NCBI RefSeq assembly: GCF_037023145.1 | Contig: NZ_CP146092.1 | Location: forward strand, 1,550,001 to 1,614,000 | Length of the DNA stretch: 64,000 bases | Origin: Ralstonia sp. RRA | GTDB lineage: Bacteria > Pseudomonadota > Gammaproteobacteria > Burkholderiales > Burkholderiaceae | Direction of reading: 5' to 3' | Part shown: positions 10,808-20,881 of the stretch, one piece after another | Position numbering within the stretch: the first letter of the stretch is position 1 | Layout: every line of letters starts with the position of its first letter | Notes under the pieces: model-generated | What the model was told of the DNA's origin: nothing | The model's input: only the letters and a program-made list of their open reading frames with translations | Databases searched by the model: none | Program-made: the position numbers and the translations under genes

Positions 10808-13408
10808 TCAGTCCTTGTCCGGGCTGGAAGCCTTGCCGCCAAACGAGTAGGTCAAGCCAATCCAGATCGCACGCGGCGGCGCCGGCGTCATGAACTGCTG
10901 CGTCGCGAGCGTGTAGATGCTCGTGGTGCCCGACAGGCCGTACGTGGAGTAGCGCTTGTTGAACAGGTTGTTGATGTACGCCGAAATCTCGAGGTTCTTT
11001 GTCGGCTTGTAGTGCAAGTTCAGGTTGACGAGACCGTATCCGGCCACGACACCGTTCGGGTCGGCATTGCTTTCGTTGCCGTGCGCGATCTGCTTGCTGA
11101 CCAGGATCACGTTCCCGCCCACCGACAGGCTCGGGCTGAATGCGTACGACGCCGCCAGCTTGAGCGTCTTAGCGGGAATGCCGGGAATCTTGTTGCCGCT
11201 GACCACGTTCTGCCCGCTGGCCGTGGTGAATGCCGATTTGTAGATCGCATCGACATAGCCAAAGTTGGCCGACAGGCTCAACTTGTCGATCTGCGTGCTC
11301 GCGCCCACCTCGAAACCACGCCGCTCCGTCTTGCCAACGTTGGCGAAGTAGCCGTACGTGTTCGACGTGGCAATGAACTGGATGTCGTTGCTCAACCGCG
11401 AGTCGTAGACCGACGCACTCCAGTAGGTGGACTTGCCCACCTTTCCGCGCCCGCCGAACTCGATGGTTTTGGCCACCACGGCCTTCAGGTCAGGGTCGCC
11501 ATTGAAGCCGGTGGGCAGCGAACACGGGCTGTTTGGATCGGCGCACGAGAGCTCAATCGAGGTGGGGGCCCGCATCGATTCGCTGTAGCTGCCGAAGATG
11601 CCCTGACCTTTGCCGAGGTCGTAGTTGAACCCCAGCGCAGGGTTGAACCGCTGGTAGTGGTGTGAACCGGCAAGGCTGTTCGTTTCTGGCCCGGCCACCG
11701 CCCCCGCCGGAACGCCATTCGGGCTGGATGCGACACCCGACCCCGAGTTCGCATACCGATAAGCACCCAGGTAGTCGGGGTTGTAATACGAAGTGCCCGA
11801 TATGCTGTCCGTCCAGGTGTAGCCGCCGTCTTCGTTCAGGAATTTGCGGTTTGCACCGCCCTGGTTGAGCGCCGTGTAGTTGAAGCTGCCGGACGCGGTC
11901 ACGCTCAGCTTTTCCGTCACGCTGAACGTGTCGGTGAAGTACGCGCTGAAGTTGTTGACGTTGGACGCCAGGTTCACCGCCCCGATGACGTTGCTGCCAG
12001 TAAACGACGCGGGGTTCGATGCAGACGGTGCCAACCCATTGGCGGTGAAGCCGTATTCCTGATTGGGGATCACCACCGTCTGGTAGTTGATCAACCGGGC
12101 CAGGTAGGTGGTCTGGTCATAGGTAATGCGCGAATGGTCAAACGCGCCGCCCAGCGTGAACGCGTTCTTGTGCCCTGCCAGGTTGTCGAAATTCGACCAC
12201 TGGAGGGACGAGCCCACCGTGTCTTCATGCGTGGCGGAATCGACGAGGCTGGTATTGATGGAACTGGTCCAGCGGCCATAGCCCAGCGCCAGCGCTTTGG
12301 CGCCGGTCACGGAGTTCACGGCCGTACCGTTCGGCGCCTTGTTCGCGCACTTGTAGTTGGTAATGCCGCCCGCCGTGGTCGTTGCCAGCGAGCCATCGTC
12401 GTTGAAGCAGCCGTCGTCCAGCTGCGCGTTGCTGTTGACGTTGTGCAGGTTGGCTTTGCGATAGTAGATGCTGCCGGCAAGCTGATTGTTGTCGTTCAGC
12501 CAATGGCTGCCTTTCAGGTTCAGCAGCGCCATCCGGTTCGAGATGGTGTCCGGCCAGGTATAGGCGGCACTGCGGTTCGACATCATGTCCGCCGGCAGCG
12601 ACTGCGTACCGCTCAGCGATGAATCCGCCAGCGCCGCAGACAGCTCCAGTTGGGTCGCGCCTTCGTTGCCGCGCCACCGTACCTTGCCGAACAGTTGCTT
12701 GACCTCCGAACCGGAGTGGTCACGAAAGCCATCCTGCTTATCGAAGTTGCCGGCCGCGAAATAGTCGAGGTTGTGCGCCTCGTCAACACCGCCGGTCTCG
12801 AAGCTCACCGCCTTCCGGCCGAACGATCCGCCAAGCACGTCGATCGACGTTCCAGGGTAGTCCTTTCCATTCTTCGTATTGACGACGAGGGCCCCGCCCA
12901 GGGTGTTGAGCCCGAACATCGGGTTAGAGCCCGGCAGGATGTTGACGCTGGACATCGCGTTCATAGGAATGAGATCCCAGTTCACGATCGAACCGAACGG
13001 CTCGTTCATCCGCACACCGTCAAAGTAGACCGATACTCCGATCGGCACGCCCAGCAGCGAAGACACCTGGAACCCACGGTAGTTGATGTCGTTCTGGTAC
13101 GGGTTGCCCGAGCCGTTGCTGACGCTGACCTGACCGAGGTTGTCGTTCAGCAGGTCAGCCAGGTTCGAACTGCGCTGCTCGCGCACATCCTTTGCGCTCA
13201 CGCGCTGCGCATTGGCCGGAAACTGGGATAGCGGCACGCCGATGCTATCGATCGGGGTCGACCCGATGACCTGGGCCGTGGGCAATGCCACAGCGATGAT
13301 CTGGTCCTCAGCCAATGCCGGCGAATGCAGCCCGGCAGCGGCGAGCGCCAACACCACGCCGCTTGCGCGGGGTGCGGCTTGGCACAGATGGCGAGTGCTT
13401 GAATGCAC
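10808..13408 (-). CDS. TonB-dependent outer-membrane receptor of the PQQ cluster
   Basis: 866 residues. The GTG at 13408 follows AGGGAGACACGCC. A signal peptide is followed by a plug domain (KDVREQRSSNLADLLND, GVPIGVSVYFDGVRMNEPFG, NTLGGALVVNTK) and a long beta-barrel ending in a terminal Phe region (WIGLTYSFGG). It heads an operon with the beta-propeller and cytochrome b561, next to exaA. Receptors beside PQQ dehydrogenases in other bacteria import PQQ or lanthanide complexes. Which of these, if either, is the cargo here is inference. A 22-codon reading frame with a strong ribosome site lies 95 bp upstream. Confidence 0.85.
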   Translation of the reverse strand: MHSSTRHLCQAAPRASGVVLALAAAGLHSPALAEDQIIAVALPTAQVIGSTPIDSIGVPLSQFPANAQRVSAKDVREQRSSNLADLLNDNLGQVSVSNGSGNPYQNDINYRGFQVSSLLGVPIGVSVYFDGVRMNEPFGSIVNWDLIPMNAMSSVNILPGSNPMFGLNTLGGALVVNTKNGKDYPGTSIDVLGGSFGRKAVSFETGGVDEAHNLDYFAAGNFDKQDGFRDHSGSEVKQLFGKVRWRGNEGATQLELSAALADSSLSGTQSLPADMMSNRSAAYTWPDTISNRMALLNLKGSHWLNDNNQLAGSIYYRKANLHNVNSNAQLDDGCFNDDGSLATTTAGGITNYKCANKAPNGTAVNSVTGAKALALGYGRWTSSINTSLVDSATHEDTVGSSLQWSNFDNLAGHKNAFTLGGAFDHSRITYDQTTYLARLINYQTVVIPNQEYGFTANGLAPSASNPASFTGSNVIGAVNLASNVNNFSAYFTDTFSVTEKLSVTASGSFNYTALNQGGANRKFLNEDGGYTWTDSISGTSYYNPDYLGAYRYANSGSGVASSPNGVPAGAVAGPETNSLAGSHHYQRFNPALGFNYDLGKGQGIFGSYSESMRAPTSIELSCADPNSPCSLPTGFNGDPDLKAVVAKTIEFGGRGKVGKSTYWSASVYDSRLSNDIQFIATSNTYGYFANVGKTERRGFEVGASTQIDKLSLSANFGYVDAIYKSAFTTASGQNVVSGNKIPGIPAKTLKLAASYAFSPSLSVGGNVILVSKQIAHGNESNADPNGVVAGYGLVNLNLHYKPTKNLEISAYINNLFNKRYSTYGLSGTTSIYTLATQQFMTPAPPRAIWIGLTYSFGGKASSPDKD

Positions 13409-13503
13409 GGCGTGTCTCCCTGGTTTTTCTCTCTCGCCGTGCCCTGGGTGTGCAAGCGGGGCATCCCAAAGGAAAAGAAAGGCGTGGCGATGGCGATTCC
13501 CGA

Positions 13504-13572
13504 TCAGGAATCAATGGCAACGGGTAGACACCTGCCGTCACGCGACAGCATGTGTGATTGGCGCATGGCCAT
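13504..13572 (-). CDS. Candidate 22-residue peptide upstream of the TonB receptor gene
   Basis: The ATG at 13572 follows AAGAGGAGAC at an ideal distance, one of the best ribosome sites in the region. The frame gives MAMRQSHMLSRDGRCLPVA plus three residues, with one Cys and a central RDGRC. It is the only gene-like element between the tandem hairpins after exaC and the TonB gene. The product is not recognised. It could be a leader peptide, a precursor peptide or chance. GATTCC-N6-GGAATC, a perfect 6-bp palindrome, lies across its stop codon. Confidence 0.4.
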   Translation of the reverse strand: MAMRQSHMLSRDGRCLPVAIDS

Positions 13573-13594
13573 GTCTCCTCTTCTCTTGTATTTG

Positions 13595-13618
13595 CCTGCG
13601 AGGTCTTTGCCTCGCAGG
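13595..13618 (-). terminator. Second hairpin downstream of exaC
   Basis: CCTGCGAGG and CCTCGCAGG, perfect 9-bp arms with a 6-nt loop. It has no T-run on the minus strand, so it may be a leader structure for the downstream peptide/TonB transcript rather than a terminator. Confidence 0.5.
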
Positions 13619-13622
13619 TCAG

Positions 13623-13660
13623 CAGCTGGCGCACGGGTGTCGATGACCGCGCGCCAGCTG
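13623..13660 (-). terminator. Hairpin after exaC
   Basis: CAGCTGGCGC (13623-13632) and GCGCCAGCTG (13651-13660) form a perfect 10-bp stem starting 14 bp after the exaC stop. It is followed 4 bp later by the hairpin at 13595-13618. Confidence 0.6.
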
Positions 13661-13673
13661 TCCTGCTACACCA

Positions 13674-15194
<1,521 letters not shown>

Positions 15195-15261
15195 GGGTTG
15201 TCTCCTGATGTTTGCGTGATGACGTCAGCGTCGTGGTTTGCGCTGTGTCTGCCCGTCATCT

Positions 15262-15276
15262 GCAAAACCCGGGCCA
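15262..15276 (-). promoter_or_regulatory. exaC: Sigma-54 promoter of exaC
   Basis: The minus strand reads TGGCCCGGGTTTTGC, one mismatch to TGGCAC-N5-TTGC with correct spacing. The predicted start near 15250 gives a leader of about 55 nt. Confidence 0.75.
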
Positions 15277-15350
15277 TGCCCTGCGACAGATGTTTCGCCT
15301 CTCCGGAATCGGGGGTTCTTACTCGTTTGTCCACCCGACTGCTCCAGAAT

Positions 15351-15367
15351 GGAACACCGGGTGTTGC
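15351..15367. promoter_or_regulatory. Candidate shared activator site between exaC and the SoxYZ-like gene
   Basis: GGAACACCGGGTGTTGC holds the perfect palindrome AACACC-G-GGTGTT. It sits about 75-90 bp upstream of the exaC -24 box and about 60-78 bp upstream of the divergent promoter at 15429-15443. One site could serve both. Confidence 0.5.
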
Positions 15368-15428
15368 AAAGCTCAACGCCCCATCGCCTGAACACCCAAT
15401 GCAGCCGCATGTGCGCACCCAGGGCGCA

Positions 15429-15443
15429 TGGCATGACTTTCGC
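15429..15443 (+). promoter_or_regulatory. Sigma-54-like promoter of the SoxYZ-like gene
   Basis: TGGCATGACTTTCGC: correct GG-N10-GC spacing, two mismatches to consensus. The predicted start near 15455 lies 25 bp before the ATG. Confidence 0.45.
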
Positions 15444-15479
15444 AATCCCAGCCGTTCATCCGAACCCTCAAGGCAAACG

Positions 15480-16253
15480 ATGAGAACGGCTCCACTCCTT
15501 ATCGCCGCCGCGCTGCTCCTTGTGTGTCAGTCCTGGCCGGTACGGGCTGATACGAACACCGACCCTGCAGGCTCACCGCTCTGGCCAATGATTCATCAGC
15601 AGATGTTCGGCGCCGCGCGGGCCACGTTCGACAACCGCATCAAGATCACCGGGCCCGCGTTTGCGGAAGATCCGATGCAGGTGCCCATTGCGTTTGACGC
15701 ATCTGCGCTTGGCAAGGTCGAACGCGTTGTCGTCGTCGTGGATCGCAACCCGATCCGCAAGGTGCTGGAGTTCGAGCCGATGCGCTTGCGCCCGGCGCTG
15801 TCGTTCCGGTTCAAGCTGCAGGAGGCATCACCGGTGCGCGTAGCGGCACGCACGCAGGATGGCGTCTGGCATGTCGGCACCTTCGTGGTGGACGCCACCG
15901 GCGGCGGCTGCACACTGCCCGGCGCCACCCGCAAAGACGCCACCTGGAGCACCACGCTGAACCAGGTCGAGTCGCGCGTGTTTCCGGACTTCAACGGCGC
16001 GGGCAGCCGCATCCGCCTGCGCGTGATGCATCCGATGGACACGGGGTTGGTGGCAGGCATTCCCGCCTTCCATATCGAACAACTCGACCTGCTCGATGCA
16101 CGGCGCCAGCCCATGCTTCGGCTGGCGCTGTACGAACCGGTGGCGGAGAACCCGATCTTCTCGTTCGATCTGGATGGCCCCGTTGAGCACGGCATCAGCG
16201 TGGCCGGCGTCGACAACAATGGCAACCGCATCCGCGCACAGGTGACACGATGA
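15480..16253 (+). CDS. Quinoprotein dehydrogenase-associated SoxYZ-like carrier
   Basis: 257 residues with a signal peptide (cleavage near VRA-DTN). It is a fusion of SoxY-like and SoxZ-like domains. The SoxY-like swinging-arm Cys is seen as GGGC at about residue 144, in the middle of the protein instead of at a C-terminus. The family occurs only near PQQ alcohol dehydrogenases, together with two SoxH-like metallo-hydrolases, as here. The substrate carried on the Cys is not known. The ATG at 15480 follows AAGGCAAACG; an open frame continues upstream but runs into the promoter region. It overlaps the next gene by 4 bp. Confidence 0.88.
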   Translation: MRTAPLLIAAALLLVCQSWPVRADTNTDPAGSPLWPMIHQQMFGAARATFDNRIKITGPAFAEDPMQVPIAFDASALGKVERVVVVVDRNPIRKVLEFEPMRLRPALSFRFKLQEASPVRVAARTQDGVWHVGTFVVDATGGGCTLPGATRKDATWSTTLNQVESRVFPDFNGAGSRIRLRVMHPMDTGLVAGIPAFHIEQLDLLDARRQPMLRLALYEPVAENPIFSFDLDGPVEHGISVAGVDNNGNRIRAQVTR

Positions 16254-17197
16254 GCTGGCTGACCCAACGGTTGGGCATCCTGCTGTGTCTCGCGATGCTC
16301 GCGTCCATCGCACACGCCCAAGGCCTTGATTACCGCCTCGTGCCGCGCGCCGTGGCACCCGACATCTGGGTGCTCGAAGGTGCCAACGCGGATTTTTCCG
16401 CACGCAACGGCTGCAACATCATCAACACCGGCTTCATCGATACCGGCGACGGCGTGCTCGTCATCAATACGGGGCCGTCCGTGCTATACGGCGAGCAGCA
16501 GCGGCAGGCCATCCGCCAGGTCACATCCGCCCCCGTGCGCTGGGTGTTCAACCTGAACCTGCACCCCGACTACTTCTTCGGCAACCAGGCCTATGCGGAT
16601 GTCGGCGCGCAGGCGCTGCCAGGCACGATCGCCGGCGCACAACGCGAGGGCGAAGCCTATGCGGACAACCTCTACCGCCTCTGTGGCGACTGGATGCGGA
16701 ACACGGTATCGACGCCGCCCAGCCAGCCGTTGACGCCAGGTGAGCGCACCCTGGGCCGCCACCGCATCGACCTCATCCGGCTCGAAGGGCATACCGACGA
16801 TGACCTCGTCCTGGTGGACCGGACGAGCGGTGTGGTCTTCGCCGGTGGCCTGGCGTTCCGTGATCGGATTCCCACCACGCCGCACGCCAACATTCCGCAT
16901 TGGCTGGCAAGTCTCGATCAGCTGCAGAAGATCGTTGCCGAGAGCGGCGCGCGCATCCTGATCCCCAGCCACGGCCCGGCACTCAGTCAGGCAGACGCCA
17001 TCGCACAGACGCGCCAGTACCTGCGCTGGTTGGATGCACGCATGCGGCATGCGGCGCAGGAGGGGCGCGATCTGGCCGAGGTCATCACGATGCCGGTGGA
17101 CGCGCCCTATGCGCAGTGGGGCGGCGTGCCCGCGGAGTACGTGCGTAACGTCACCCGCTTCTATCCACGCTATGAGAACGCCGCGCTGGCGCCCTGA
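16250..17197 (+). CDS. Quinoprotein relay system zinc metallohydrolase 2 (SoxH-like)
   Basis: 315 residues: a signal peptide (SIAHA-QG) and a metallo-beta-lactamase fold. The usual HxHxDH motif reads NLHPDY, so only the second His and the Asp remain; the later ligands GHTDDD and SHGP are kept. It belongs to the SoxH-related family that co-occurs with PQQ dehydrogenases and the SoxYZ-like carrier. The chemistry is unknown; hydrolysis of a group from the carrier Cys is a reasonable inference. It is coupled to the carrier gene (4-bp overlap) and to the next metallohydrolase (1-bp gap). Confidence 0.85.
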   Translation: MSWLTQRLGILLCLAMLASIAHAQGLDYRLVPRAVAPDIWVLEGANADFSARNGCNIINTGFIDTGDGVLVINTGPSVLYGEQQRQAIRQVTSAPVRWVFNLNLHPDYFFGNQAYADVGAQALPGTIAGAQREGEAYADNLYRLCGDWMRNTVSTPPSQPLTPGERTLGRHRIDLIRLEGHTDDDLVLVDRTSGVVFAGGLAFRDRIPTTPHANIPHWLASLDQLQKIVAESGARILIPSHGPALSQADAIAQTRQYLRWLDARMRHAAQEGRDLAEVITMPVDAPYAQWGGVPAEYVRNVTRFYPRYENAALAP

Positions 17198-17198
17198 C

Positions 17199-18167
17199 AT
17201 GGCGCCAGACCCTGCCCGGCGACGCTGGATGCGCATGATGCTCGCAACCCTGATCCACCCGACGCCGAATGCCGTTGCAGCGCCCGCACGCGTCACGCTG
17301 CTGCGCCTGCAGGACGGCCTGTACGCCGCACGCGCCGACAACGCCGAAGCCTCAGGCGCCAACGCCGGAGAAGTCGTACCGACGCTGGTGCACGTCACGG
17401 GCAACGGCGTGCTGGTGGTCGACCCCGGCCCCCATGCGCGATGGGGCGATCGATTGATTGCCGCCATCCGGCACATCACCGCGGAGCCCATCCGCTGGGT
17501 GGTCAACACGCACGCGCATCCCGAGCACGTGCTGGCCAACGCAGTCTTCGCGCAACTGCAGCCGCGCCCCGCCTTTCTTGCGTCGGCTGCCACCGCCAGC
17601 CTGATGCGGCAGCGCTGTGAGACCTGTCTGGCCAGGTTGACCGCCATGCTGGGCGAGCGCGTCATGCGTGAGACGCAGATCGTGATTCCCGAGCCCGCAC
17701 TGCGCGATGGCGATTGGCTGCACACCGGCAAGACAGCGTGGCAGGTGCACGTCTATGCAGCCGCGCACAGCGCATCAGACACGGTGCTGTACGCCCCGCA
17801 GCGGCGCGTGCTCTGCGTGGGCGGCCTGGCCTATCGGCAGCGCATTCCGGACCTGCAGGAAGGCTCGCTGGGGGGATGGCAACACGCATTGCGTGCGTTG
17901 ATCCCACTGCCCGCCGGCATCGTCGTCGGCACCGCCATCGGCACCCCGGCGCAGATGCTCCAGCCCACGCTGTCCTATCTCGACATGCTGGATGGCGCGA
18001 TCACCCAGGCCATCGAGTCCGGCGCAGACGCAGCCCGCGCGCTCGACTACGTGCCGGGCGATGGCTATCGCGACTGGCGCCACTTTCATCCTCGACACGC
18101 ATTCAACGTGGCGCGTGCCTGGCGCGAGTTGGAAGACCGCTGGATGCAAAACGCGCCGTCAACCTGA
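17199..18167 (+). CDS. Quinoprotein relay system zinc metallohydrolase 1 (SoxH-like)
   Basis: About 322 residues. The short N-terminus has an Arg-rich RRRW followed by a hydrophobic stretch, which could be a Tat-like or weak export signal. The first metal motif is THAHPEH (Asp changed to Glu) and the second is AAHSASD. The third ligand segment, normally PGHG or SHG, reads TAIGTP with no His. Its partner at 16250 shows the opposite pattern of loss. The start at 17199 is chosen by coupling to the previous stop; an ATG at 17172 is possible. It is the last gene of the three-gene unit. Confidence 0.8.
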   Translation: MAPDPARRRWMRMMLATLIHPTPNAVAAPARVTLLRLQDGLYAARADNAEASGANAGEVVPTLVHVTGNGVLVVDPGPHARWGDRLIAAIRHITAEPIRWVVNTHAHPEHVLANAVFAQLQPRPAFLASAATASLMRQRCETCLARLTAMLGERVMRETQIVIPEPALRDGDWLHTGKTAWQVHVYAAAHSASDTVLYAPQRRVLCVGGLAYRQRIPDLQEGSLGGWQHALRALIPLPAGIVVGTAIGTPAQMLQPTLSYLDMLDGAITQAIESGADAARALDYVPGDGYRDWRHFHPRHAFNVARAWRELEDRWMQNAPST

Positions 18168-18314
18168 CAGCGTTGCGCGCTGCTCCATTGCTGAACAGAC
18201 GCAGCACAGGTGTTGCGCCGACTGTCCCGCCACGCCACAGCACCCATCCAGCTCTCAGCACCCGCAAACGTTGCCCACCCGCTTGCAATGCGCCGCGAAC
18301 GGCCGCATGCGCCT

Positions 18315-18329
18315 TGGTACGCGTATTGC
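18315..18329 (+). promoter_or_regulatory. Sigma-54-type promoter of the porin
   Basis: TGGTACGCGTATTGC, one mismatch to consensus with correct spacing. The predicted start near 18341 gives a leader of about 94 nt. GAACA (18193-18197) and TGTTGC (18211-18216) lie 100-120 bp upstream. Confidence 0.65.
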
Positions 18330-18434
18330 AAAAGCCCCCGCCGGCGTTGAGCGCGCTTCGCGCAATTGGCGCCCATCCCAATGCGTCCGAGCCGAATCCT
18401 TAGACGCATCAGACAAAGACAATACGGAGACAAC

Positions 18435-19565
18435 ATGCAGAACACACGCTTTCGACAATGCGCCCTGGCGGCCCTTGCAACCGCCCTCGGCAGCGCAGCG
18501 GGTAGCGCTATCGCGCAATCGTCCGTCACGATCTACGGTACGGTCGACGCCGGCTTGCAATACCAGAACCGGAGCGCAGCCGGCGGCAGCATCACTGAGT
18601 TGCATTCGGGCGGCATCAGCCCAAGCATCTGGGGCCTCAAGGGCGTGGAAGACCTGGGCAGTGGCCTGAAGGCCAGCTTCAACCTCGAAGGCCATTTCAG
18701 CAGCGATACCGGCACGCTCACCACCGGCCCCGGCTTCAGTTCAGAGCTCTTCCGCCGTCAGGCGAACGTCGGCCTCAGCGGCAACTGGGGCGCGATTACG
18801 CTGGGTCGCCAGTACAGCCCGGCACTCATCGGTACGATCGGCACCGAAGCACGCGGCTTCAAGGAGCAGTTTTCGAACCTGTACGGCTGGGCCTACAACC
18901 AGCTCCCCGCGCCTGGCAACGCAATGGGCGCTGGCACAAACCCCGGCAACGATGTGGGCGTGTTCATCGGCAACGCCGTACAGTACGCCAACAACTTCGG
19001 CCCCGTGTGGCTGGGTGTCGCGTATTCGCTGGGTGAGACGGCAGGCAGCTTCAAGCGCGGCAATGAGCTCTCGCTGGGGGCGACCTATACGGGCCCGGTG
19101 ACGATCGGCCTCGGCTATCAGTCCACGTCGGACAGCGGCACCGGCCAAACACTGAGCCGGCTGTGGAGCGCGGGCGTAGCGGTGCCGTTCGACGTCTTCA
19201 CAGGCAGGGTGAACTACATCGGCGTCACCAACAATGCGCCCACCGGTGGACGCGTGTCCGAGGTCAAATCGCTCGGCGTGGGGCTTGATTACAAGTGGAG
19301 CGCCGCCAATACCGCCACACTGGCCGGCTACTACAGCAAATACGAAAGCAGCACGCACGACAGTTCCACCAAATCGGTCGTGCTGAGCAACGACTACGCG
19401 TTCTCCAAGCGCACCACGCTGTATGTGCAGTTGGTCTACGTGGACGCCGGTGCCGTGGGCACGGCGGATCCGCTCGAAAGCATCAAAACGTCGATTGTTG
19501 CCGGCGGCACCGCCCCCGGTGCGAAAACGGTGCTGGCTGGGGTTGGCCTGAAGCACGCATTCTGA
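18435..19565 (+). CDS. Gram-negative general porin (OmpC-like, Burkholderiales type)
   Basis: 376 residues. A signal peptide ends AIA-QSS, followed by the family opening SSVTIYGTVDAGLQY. The eyelet region has RRQANVGLSG and GAITLGRQYSP, and the protein ends in Phe (GVGLKHAF), the outer-membrane assembly signal. A 16-strand trimeric porin is expected. The ATG at 18435 follows CGGAGACAAC. With a sigma-54-like promoter it appears to belong to the alcohol-oxidation regulon, perhaps easing entry of the alcohol or exit of acid; this is inference. Confidence 0.92.
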   Translation: MQNTRFRQCALAALATALGSAAGSAIAQSSVTIYGTVDAGLQYQNRSAAGGSITELHSGGISPSIWGLKGVEDLGSGLKASFNLEGHFSSDTGTLTTGPGFSSELFRRQANVGLSGNWGAITLGRQYSPALIGTIGTEARGFKEQFSNLYGWAYNQLPAPGNAMGAGTNPGNDVGVFIGNAVQYANNFGPVWLGVAYSLGETAGSFKRGNELSLGATYTGPVTIGLGYQSTSDSGTGQTLSRLWSAGVAVPFDVFTGRVNYIGVTNNAPTGGRVSEVKSLGVGLDYKWSAANTATLAGYYSKYESSTHDSSTKSVVLSNDYAFSKRTTLYVQLVYVDAGAVGTADPLESIKTSIVAGGTAPGAKTVLAGVGLKHAF

Positions 19566-19577
19566 TCCGTTGAGCGC

Positions 19578-19646
19578 AAGCCCCCTCCTTCCGTGGCGGA
19601 TGAGCGGGTCAGGAATGACCTTGCCTGAAGAAGAAGGAGGGGCGGC
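19578..19646. terminator. Convergent terminator-like inverted repeat between porin and ackA
   Basis: GCCCCCTCCTT and AAGGAGGGGC form nearly perfect arms around about 45 nt, which hold a nested GGTCA-GGAA-TGACC hairpin. It lies between two convergent genes and marks the border of the two functional blocks. Confidence 0.5.
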
Positions 19647-19693
19647 AAGCTGAAGGACACTGCTGCCGTCCGCAACGTACTGCAGCAGCCCGC

Positions 19694-20881
19694 TCAACCG
19701 CGTCCTTGCACACATCGGGCACCGTGCTGGGCAGCAACCCACTCCTCGTTGGTCGGCTCCACCGCCACGCGAATCCGGCTGGCCGAACTGGAGATGATGG
19801 CGGCATGCGCCTGGTTGGCCGCGTCATTCAAATCCGCGCCCAGATAGCCGAGCGCATGCACGACGCGCTCACGCAGCACGGCGTTGTGTTCGCCAATCCC
19901 CGCCGTGAAAACCAGCAAGTCCAAACCGCCCAGAACAGCCACCAGGGCGCCGATCTCACGGACGATGCGGCGCACATAGAGTGCCAGCGCCGCCCGCACG
20001 CGCGGATTGTCGGCTTCTTGCGCCAACAGGTCGCGCGGGTCAGATGACACTCCCGACACGCCGAGCAGACCGGATTCGTGATACAGCACATGCCCCACCT
20101 GCGCCGGAGAAAGATGCTCCGTCTCCATCAGGTAAAGCACCGCGCCTGGGTCCAACGCGCCGCAGCGTGTGCCCATCATCAGGCCGTCGAGTGCGGAAAA
20201 CCCCATCGTGGTCGCCACGCTCTCCAGCCCGCGCATGGCACACAGGCTGGCACCGCTGCCAAGGTGCGCGACGATGGTCCGCCCACGGGCAATATCGCCA
20301 TGTCGCTCGGGCAGGACGATCGACATGTACTCGTACGACAGCCCGTGAAAGCCGTAGCGCCGCAGTCCACGCTCCCACGCCGCATACGGTAGCGGCAGCA
20401 TCATTTCAACTTGCGGCAGCGTGTGGTGGAACGCGGTATCAAAGCACGCGACCTGCGGTACCTCGGGCAGCTCTGACAGAAGCGCCTCGATAGCCTCCAG
20501 CGCAAACGGCTGGTGCAGCGGCGCAAGCGGGATGTAGCTGCGCAGATCAGCAAGCACCTCCGCATCCACGCGTACGGGTGCGAAGTACTTGGCGCCGCCG
20601 TGCACCACCCGGTGCGCCACGGCAACCAGACGCCGGTTGCCCAGCATGTGCTCGACACGCTGGCGAATGTGCAGCAGTGCAGCGTGATACGGCTGCGCGG
20701 TGTCGAGCTCCAAAGCCTGCGTTGGCGCCCCGGCTTCCGTCGCCGTGGGGTGAGCGGTGCCGATCCCTTCCACTTTCCCGCTCCACACGGGGGTACGGGG
20801 CAACGGCAGCTGCGTGACATCGAACAGCGCAAACTTGATGCTCGACGAGCCGCAGTTCAGTACGACGATGCAATCGGTCAT
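19694..20881 (-). CDS. ackA: Acetate kinase
   Basis: 395 residues. It makes ATP from acetyl phosphate. Family motifs are LNCGSSSIKF at the N-terminus, VAHRVVHGG, ACFDTAFHHT, RRYGFHGLSYEY, VAHLGSGASLCA and FTAGIGEHN. The ATG at 20881 overlaps the upstream MaoC-Pta fusion by 4 bp. It is the last of eight apparently co-transcribed genes starting with phaC, and the promoter in front of phaC carries an FNR-like box. This supports a role in fermentative ATP formation when oxygen is scarce. An open frame extends 16 residues upstream but lies inside the preceding gene. Confidence 0.96.
   Translation of the reverse strand: MTDCIVVLNCGSSSIKFALFDVTQLPLPRTPVWSGKVEGIGTAHPTATEAGAPTQALELDTAQPYHAALLHIRQRVEHMLGNRRLVAVAHRVVHGGAKYFAPVRVDAEVLADLRSYIPLAPLHQPFALEAIEALLSELPEVPQVACFDTAFHHTLPQVEMMLPLPYAAWERGLRRYGFHGLSYEYMSIVLPERHGDIARGRTIVAHLGSGASLCAMRGLESVATTMGFSALDGLMMGTRCGALDPGAVLYLMETEHLSPAQVGHVLYHESGLLGVSGVSSDPRDLLAQEADNPRVRAALALYVRRIVREIGALVAVLGGLDLLVFTAGIGEHNAVLRERVVHALGYLGADLNDAANQAHAAIISSSASRIRVAVEPTNEEWVAAQHGARCVQGRG

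Noticed and set aside
9686..11665. Long open frame (about 660 codons) on the plus strand opposite the propeller and TonB genes
   Set aside because: Antisense shadow of GC-rich coding DNA; no ribosome site, and the low-complexity Arg/His/Gln/Ala composition is unlike a real protein, while the minus-strand genes have clear families.
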